From Natrialbaceae archaeon Tc-Br11_E2g1 (lineage in GTDB: Archaea > Halobacteriota > Halobacteria > Halobacteriales > Natrialbaceae), in the NCBI GenBank assembly GCA_001564255.1, contig LKNC01000118.1:1-8104 (forward strand): a DNA stretch of 8,104 nt. Direction: 5' to 3'. The notes beneath the pieces are model-generated. The model was given only the letters and a program-made list of their open reading frames with translations, was not told the origin of the DNA and searched no databases. Shown here piece after piece: positions 1 to 4,500 of the stretch (within the stretch, counting starts at the first letter, position 1; each line of letters begins with the position of its first letter). The position numbers were made by a program, and so were the translations under genes.

Positions 1-489
1 GAATCGACTGGACCCGGGACCGACCTCGAGTTGCCCCCCGCCGAAACCGACCTCGAGTTGCCCCCCGCCGAAACCGACCTCGAGTTGCCCCCCGCCGAAA
101 CCGACCTCGAATCGGGGGACCGAGACGGCGAGGAGCGAACGAAGACGGATGGACCCCTCGGTGACCTGGCCGATCGAGTCCGCGATCGGGAGGGAGATGG
201 GGAGTTCGACGACCTCTTCGACCGTGAGGACGTCGGCGGGATCGACCGCGAGGAACTGTGGGAGCAAGTGGAGGGGACCGACGACCCCCTGGAGGACATC
301 GGCGTCGAGCGGGAGATCCGTGAGATTCCGAAATCGACGTACTGTCACCAGTGTGAATACTTCTCTTCGCCCCCGGCAGTCACCTGTCACAACGAGGAAA
401 CGGACATTCTGGAACTGGTCGACCTCGAGACGTTCCGCGTGGCCGACTGTCCGGTCGTACTCAGAAACGAACGCCTCGAGACGGACTGA
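1..489 (+). CDS. Acidic Cys/His hypothetical protein, 5' end missing
   Basis: The reading frame is open from base 1 to a TGA at 487-489, so 162 residues are visible and the true start lies to the left. A TTG at 31 is possible in frame but falls inside a tandem repeat, so it is not a convincing start. The visible N-terminus carries three copies of LPPAETDLE, followed by a very acidic, probably disordered stretch. The last ~55 residues look folded and hold a likely metal site: CHQC (visible residues 115-118), then Cys129-His130 and Cys150. Four Cys and one His in this spacing suggest a small zinc site. I do not recognise the family and assign no function. The gene ends 40 bases before tfs on the same strand, so the two may be cotranscribed. 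The composition and frame are typical of haloarchaeal coding DNA. Confidence that it is a real gene is high; function is unknown. Confidence 0.75.
   Translation, partial: ESTGPGTDLELPPAETDLELPPAETDLELPPAETDLESGDRDGEERTKTDGPLGDLADRVRDREGDGEFDDLFDREDVGGIDREELWEQVEGTDDPLEDIGVEREIREIPKSTYCHQCEYFSSPPAVTCHNEETDILELVDLETFRVADCPVVLRNERLETD
31..111 (+). repeat. Three 27-base in-frame tandem repeats
   Basis: Units lie at 31-57, 58-84 and 85-111. Each encodes LPPAETDLE. The first two are identical and the third differs only at its last base (GAG to GAA, still Glu). A 12-base partial copy (accgacctcgag) precedes them at 19-30. Identity at synonymous positions points to recent slippage or duplication. 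The period is a multiple of three, so a change in copy number keeps the frame. Confidence 0.95.
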
Positions 490-494
490 CAGCC

Positions 495-507
495 GGGCGT
501 TTTTCAC
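495..507 (+). promoter_or_regulatory. Possible leaderless promoter of tfs
   Basis: A run of five T (500-504) lies about 28 bases before the tfs ATG at 530, the usual distance of an archaeal TATA element from a start site. No Shine-Dalgarno-like sequence precedes the ATG. Together these fit a leaderless transcript, which is common in haloarchaea. The match to a consensus TATA box is poor, and the T run could instead end the upstream gene. Confidence 0.3.
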
Positions 508-529
508 GATCCGACTCGTACGGGCGGGT

Positions 530-853
530 ATGCAGTTCTGTGACGACTGCGGTTCGATGATGAAACCAGGGGGCGATCACATGGTCTGTACCGGGTGTGG
601 GGCCTCGAGCGCCCGCGATCGTGACCTGGAAGCCGAGTTCGTCACGACGGAGTCTCAGACCGACGGCGACGTGATCGAGTCGAGCGAGGAGGCGAACTTC
701 GAGGGGAAGCCGATCGCGAGCGACGTTCGCTGTGAGGGGTGTGGAAACGAGCAAGCGTGGTACACGCTCAAACAGACGGCCTCCGCCGACGAACCGCCGA
801 CTCGGTTTTTCAAGTGCACCGAGTGTGGCCACCGCTGGCGGGAGTACAACTGA
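530..853 (+). CDS. tfs: Transcription factor S (TFS), RNA cleavage factor
   Basis: This is a 107-residue archaeal transcription factor S, the counterpart of the TFIIS C-terminal domain and of the RPB9/RPC11 subunits. It enters the RNA polymerase secondary channel and stimulates cleavage of backtracked transcripts, rescuing and proofreading elongation. Two zinc ribbons are visible: an N-terminal one with C4, C7, C20 and C23, and a C-terminal one with C68, C71, C96 and C99. Between the last two Cys pairs is the motif QTASADEPPTRFFKC, whose Asp87-Glu88 pair is the acidic hairpin that completes the polymerase active site. Between the ribbons is an acidic linker (about 33-60). The length is normal for the family. 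The ATG at 530 was chosen because MQFCDDCG is the typical family start and the frame upstream overlaps another gene. The gene may share a transcript with the Cys/His gene 40 bases upstream. Confidence 0.96.
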   Translation: MQFCDDCGSMMKPGGDHMVCTGCGASSARDRDLEAEFVTTESQTDGDVIESSEEANFEGKPIASDVRCEGCGNEQAWYTLKQTASADEPPTRFFKCTECGHRWREYN

Positions 854-907
854 CACGTGCTGTACCGCCAGTTCCGCCACACATCGACAGGTCCATGACC
901 GACAGTA

Positions 908-1078
908 TTACACGACGAACCCGGCGGCGTACAGTGCTACGAGGACGACTGCCGCGACGATCGCGACCCTGATAGCGAGTTTAATCGCGATCCGGATCGC
1001 CATGACGACCGCGATGAGTCCAACGATCGCGGCCGCGATCAGGAGCGGCGTCATTCCCGAGGTGAGTGTTCCGATCAT
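908..1078 (-). CDS. Small membrane protein, 56 residues
   Basis: On the minus strand, ATG at 1078-1076 opens a 56-codon frame ending with TAA at 910-908. The product starts MIGTLTSGMTPLL and is hydrophobic almost throughout, rich in Ala, Ile and Val. It reads as one or two membrane helices: about 11-28 and 38-55. The middle segment AIRIAIKLAIRVAI carries Arg29, Lys33 and Arg37 at i, i+4 and i+8, which would form a positive stripe on one helix face. Most codons end in G or C, as expected for a real haloarchaeal gene. No Shine-Dalgarno sequence precedes the ATG. A poor TATA-like ggttagga lies about 27 bases upstream, so a leaderless start is possible. The gene converges with tfs, with 54 bases between the stops. 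The plus strand is also open here, but its translation is less protein-like. No function can be assigned. Confidence 0.7.
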   Translation of the reverse strand: MIGTLTSGMTPLLIAAAIVGLIAVVMAIRIAIKLAIRVAIVAAVVLVALYAAGFVV

Positions 1079-1354
1079 ACGTCAGTTCGCGTCCGCCATG
1101 GTCCTAACCTTTCTGGTGGACTGAAAGACAACAACGTGGTACTGTCGTCGCCCCGTGATACTCGTCGGAGTCGTCATACAGCCCCCGGAGTGAAAGAGAA
1201 AAGCACAGTACGTGATCGGGATAACCACCAGCCGGACTACTTTCAGCTTACTCTGAAAATCGTTAAGACCGTCCACGACGTACTGACTCACAGAAGGCGA
1301 TGCGGCCGATTCGGCCGTCGTCGACCGGCAGAAAAGAGACAGAGAACAGACGCG

Positions 1355-1361
1355 TCTATAC
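1355..1361 (+). promoter_or_regulatory. Candidate TATA box for nrdJ
   Basis: The sequence tctatac is the best TATA-like element upstream of nrdJ. It would place transcription start near 1382-1386, giving a leader of roughly 135 bases. The inverted repeat at 1369-1384 would then lie between TATA and the start site, a usual place for an archaeal repressor site. The alternative ctta/tgg element at 1408-1414 would give a shorter leader. Both are inferences from position and sequence only. Confidence 0.35.
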
Positions 1362-1368
1362 AAGCATA

Positions 1369-1384
1369 CTTGGAGTAATCCAAG
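1369..1384. promoter_or_regulatory. Inverted repeat, possible operator
   Basis: CTTGGA-gtaa-TCCAAG is a perfect 6-base inverted repeat with a 4-base centre. It starts about 8 bases after the candidate TATA box, so a bound dimer could block polymerase. No known regulator is recognised from the sequence. Its centre is 33 bases from the centre of the next palindrome, close to three helix turns. Confidence 0.35.
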
Positions 1385-1401
1385 AAAAAGAGACCAACAT
1401 C

Positions 1402-1417
1402 ACACCACTTATGGTGG
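1402..1417. promoter_or_regulatory. Palindrome resembling an NrdR box
   Basis: The 16 bases acaccacttatggtgg contain the perfect inverted repeat CACCA-ctta-TGGTG. Compared from memory with the NrdR-box consensus (acaCwAtATaTwGtgt), 11 of 16 positions agree, including the ACAC and GTG arms and the central C, A, T and G anchor positions. NrdR is a zinc-finger/ATP-cone repressor of ribonucleotide reductase genes, known mainly in bacteria with homologues reported in some archaea. Position before nrdJ supports the idea. Consensus recall and the partial match keep this tentative, and it could instead be part of the promoter (cttatgg). Confidence 0.35.
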
Positions 1418-1421
1418 ATGG

Positions 1422-1523
1422 ATGAATACTGAACCTTCGTCACAAATGATGCAACCCCACACCGGACTCAGGCCGAAAACCGCACGGAAACACGCGGGAG
1501 ACGGCGAGGTGGCCCGCGTATGA
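1422..1523 (+). CDS. 33-codon upstream ORF overlapping nrdJ start
   Basis: ATG at 1422 opens 33 codons ending in TGA at 1521-1523, which overlaps the nrdJ ATG as ATGA. The product begins MNTEPSSQMMQPHTG and has a basic middle (RPKTARKH). The overlap is the usual arrangement for translational coupling, and the nrdJ Shine-Dalgarno sequence lies inside this ORF. The first half uses many A/T-ending codons and no Shine-Dalgarno sequence precedes its ATG, so it may be a chance frame in the leader. No function is assigned. Confidence 0.25.
   Translation: MNTEPSSQMMQPHTGLRPKTARKHAGDGEVARV
1506..1511 (+). promoter_or_regulatory. Shine-Dalgarno site of nrdJ
   Basis: gaggtg matches six bases of the haloarchaeal anti-Shine-Dalgarno complement and lies 8 bases before the ATG at 1520. 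It is the main reason for choosing that start and indicates that nrdJ is read from a transcript with a leader. Confidence 0.65.
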
Positions 1524-4500
1524 GCGACTCGGAACTCACCGCCGACGAGATCACACTCCCGATAAAGCGTACAGAAGGGGAAACGTTGGCAGAGCGGATG
1601 ACGGACAACGCCTACGAGAACATCCTCCCTGCCCGCTATCTCCGCAAGGACGCGGACGGAGAACTCATCGAAGACCAGGACGAGCTGTTCTCCCGCGTCG
1701 GGAAGAACGTCGCCCTCGCGGAAGCCGTCTACGAGGCCGAAAAACGCGACCTCGAGATCACCGTCACGCCGGACCAGCTCAAACCCGACCACCCACGGCG
1801 AGACGAGCTCGCCGAGGAGGTCTTCGGTAGCGAGGCCCTGATCGCCTCGGGCCGTTCGGGCGGACAGAGCCCGCGGGAAACAGAGGGGACAGGCGATGCG
1901 GACGCCGAGACGACGCTCACCGAGGGGAACGTAAACAAGTTCGCCTACGACACCGTCGTTCCCGAACTCCCCGAGGAAGTGCGTGAACACGTCGAGGCGG
2001 TCGCCGAGACGTTCACCGAGGGCATGGAATCGCTTTCCTTTATGCCGAACTCCCCGACTCTGATGAACGCCGGCGACGAACTCCAGCAGCTCTCTGCCTG
2101 TTTCGTCATGAGTCCGGACGACGACCTCTCGGACATCCACCAGACCGCCAAAAAGGCCGCCGAGGTCTTCCAGTCCGGCGGCGGCGTCGGCTACGGCTTC
2201 TGGCAACTGCGCCCTTACGGCGACTCCGTCGGCTCGACCGGCGGCATCGCGTCTGGTCCGATCACCTTCATGCGCACGTACGACCAGCTCTGTGAGACCA
2301 TCGCCCAGGGTGGCACCCGACGCGGTGCCCAGATGGGCATCATGCGCGTCTCCCACCCCGACGTCATCGAGTTCATCCACGCCAAGAACAAAGACGTCTC
2401 GCTGGCTCACACCCTCCGGCTCAACGACCCCGACGACTACACCTACACCACCTTCGCGGAAGCACTCGAGGAAGCCCGCGAGTTGATCGACGAGGACGGC
2501 CGCGTCCCCAAACACCTCCGAAACGCCGTCGAGGGCCACCTCTCGAATTTCAACATCTCCGTCGGCGTCACCGACGACTTCATGGAGGCAGTGTTGAACG
2601 ACGAGGAGTTCACGTTCACGAACCCCCGCACGGAAGAACCCCACATCGCCACCCACGAAACCAAGGAGATGTACGACCGCTACGACCTCGGCGAGTACGT
2701 CGAGGTCGGCGAACCCCTCTCGATCCCCGCGGAACTCGTCTTCGAGCGGATCGTCGAGGGTGCCCACGAGAACGGCGAACCCGGCGTGATCTATCTTGAA
2801 CGGGTGAACAAAGAACACTCCTTCGACGTCGAGGAACACCCCGACCACCGCATTCTCGCGACGAACCCGTGTGTCACAGGGGATACACTCATCAGCACCG
2901 AACGCGGCCTTGTCCCTGCTGAAGAGCTGTACGAGCAAGGTGTCGCAACCGACGTTGTCGTCGACGGACGACTCAGTGAGGATTCGATCAAGGAAGCCAG
3001 TAGCGTCTACAAAACTGGCGAGAAAGACGTTTACAAACTCACAACGAAAGAGGGATACGAACTTCGACTTACCGCCGACCACCGCGTCATGACCGACGAT
3101 GGCTGGGTCGAAGCACAGAACCTCGACACAGGCGACACGATCCACATCCAGAACCGGAAAGGTGGATTCGGTCAGCACGGAACTGCAGAAGAAGGTCGTA
3201 CGCTCGGTTGGCTCGTCGGGGACGGTCACCTCAAACACGGCGAAGAGCGCGCCGTCTTGAACTTCTACGACGAAGACGCCGAAATCTCGGAGACGCTCGC
3301 TAACGACGTCAACGACATCGTTCGTGAACCGCTCGGCAATGCGGATTACGAAATCGGTGTCAGCGAGATTAGCCGTGACGACGACTATCGTGGTGTGCAA
3401 GCGATCGAACAGCGAATTCGGTCCACACGCCTCTACGAGTACGCAGATGAAATCGGTCTGACAGAAGACAAGCTGCAGGTCCCCGATACAGTGATGCGTG
3501 GCAGTGAGGAGATGGCGCGTGGATTCCTCCAGTCACTTTTCACTGCGGACGGATGTGTTCAGGGTAACGTCGAAAAGGGCGTCTCGGTCCGACTGTGGAG
3601 TTCGGACGCTGATCTGCTCGGCGACGTACAGCAGCTTCTCCTCAACTTCGGTATCGCCAGCAAGATCTATACAAACCGCAAGGAAGCGGGAACTCGAGAA
3701 CTCTCCGACGGTCGGGGAGGTACAAAAGAGTACGAGACGAAAGACCAGCACGAACTCGTCATCGTCAAGGACAACCTCGAGCGGTTCGCTGACGAGATTG
3801 GCTTCTTGCTCGAGTATAAAAACGACGCTCTCGAGCAACGTCTCTCTGAGTACGACCGCGGTCCATACAGCGAGCGATTCGAGGCCACCGTCGAATCAGT
3901 CGAACACGACGGCCACGAAGCCGTATACGACCTGACTGAGCCTGACACCCATTCCTTCGTCGCAAACGGCCTTGTCGTTCACAACTGCGGAGAGCAGCCA
4001 CTCGAGGAACACGAAGCCTGCAACCTCGGACACATCAACCTCTCGACGCTCGCCGATCTGGAGGCCCCCGACTGGCGCGTCTGGAGTGAGGAACACGGCG
4101 ACGAGTACGACAGCAAGGAGGAAGCCATCGCCGCCTTCCTCGAGGATGCGATCGACTGGGCGGAGTTCGACGAGCGCATCGAGTACGGCGCTCGCTTCCT
4201 CGAGAACGTCGTCACGATGAGTGACTTCCCGGTTCCCGAGATCGAGGAGACGGTCCGGGACATGCGCAAGATCGGGCTGGGCATCATGGGGCTTGCCCAG
4301 CTGTACGTCCAGCTGGGCGTCCGCTACGGGAGCGAAGAGGGCAACGAGATCGCCCGCCAGCTGATGACCCACATCAACCACGGCGCGAAGGCGACGAGTC
4401 ACGAACTCGCAAAAGACCGTGGCTGCTTTGCCGACTGGGAGGAGTCGAAATACGCCACCCCGACCGAGTACCGCGAGTGGTTCGAAGCCCAGACGGGCGA

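Larger units (their letters stand above)
1079..1519. other. Long gap upstream of nrdJ
   Basis: This 441-base stretch separates the divergent small membrane gene and nrdJ, and is visibly less GC-rich than the genes around it. It contains several inverted repeats: TTTCAG/CTGAAA (1241-1246 and 1253-1258), CGGCCG-att-CGGCCG (1303-1317), CTTGGA/TCCAAG (1369-1384) and CACCA/TGGTG (1403-1416). Frames crossing it (for example 1136-1378 on plus and 1082-1363 on minus) do not look like haloarchaeal proteins. Apart from a 33-codon upstream ORF, listed separately, I see no coding sequence. It most likely holds the nrdJ promoter and leader; an unrecognised small RNA cannot be excluded. Confidence 0.6.

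Noticed and set aside
149..529. N-terminal extension of tfs back to 149
   Set aside because: The frame is open, but its translation is Ser/Thr/Arg-rich and overlaps the Cys/His gene in another frame. TFS proteins begin at the MQFC motif, which is at 530.
732..1124. Plus-strand frame through the small membrane gene
   Set aside because: Its translation is Thr/Arg-rich with scattered hydrophobic residues that mirror the minus-strand membrane helices. The minus frame has a clean start, stop and GC-ending codons.
1082..1378. Open frames on both strands between the membrane gene and nrdJ (minus 1082-1363, plus 1136-1378)
   Set aside because: The region is less GC-rich, codon use is unlike the neighbours, and the translations lack the acidic composition of haloarchaeal proteins. 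The palindromes suggest regulatory DNA.
1079..1519. Cobalamin riboswitch in the nrdJ leader
   Set aside because: A B12-dependent enzyme made this worth checking, but I see no B12-box-like core, and such riboswitches are essentially bacterial.
1520..1650. ATP-cone regulatory domain at the NrdJ N-terminus
   Set aside because: The N-terminal ~100 residues do not show the ATP-cone pattern and lead straight into the catalytic part, as in ATP-cone-free class II enzymes.
1409..3400. 663-codon open frame on the minus strand
   Set aside because: It lies antisense to nrdJ extein 1 and intein 1, both of which have clear family motifs. Long antisense frames are common in GC-rich haloarchaeal genes, and its translation is a Val/Phe/Asp-rich shadow with no recognisable domain.
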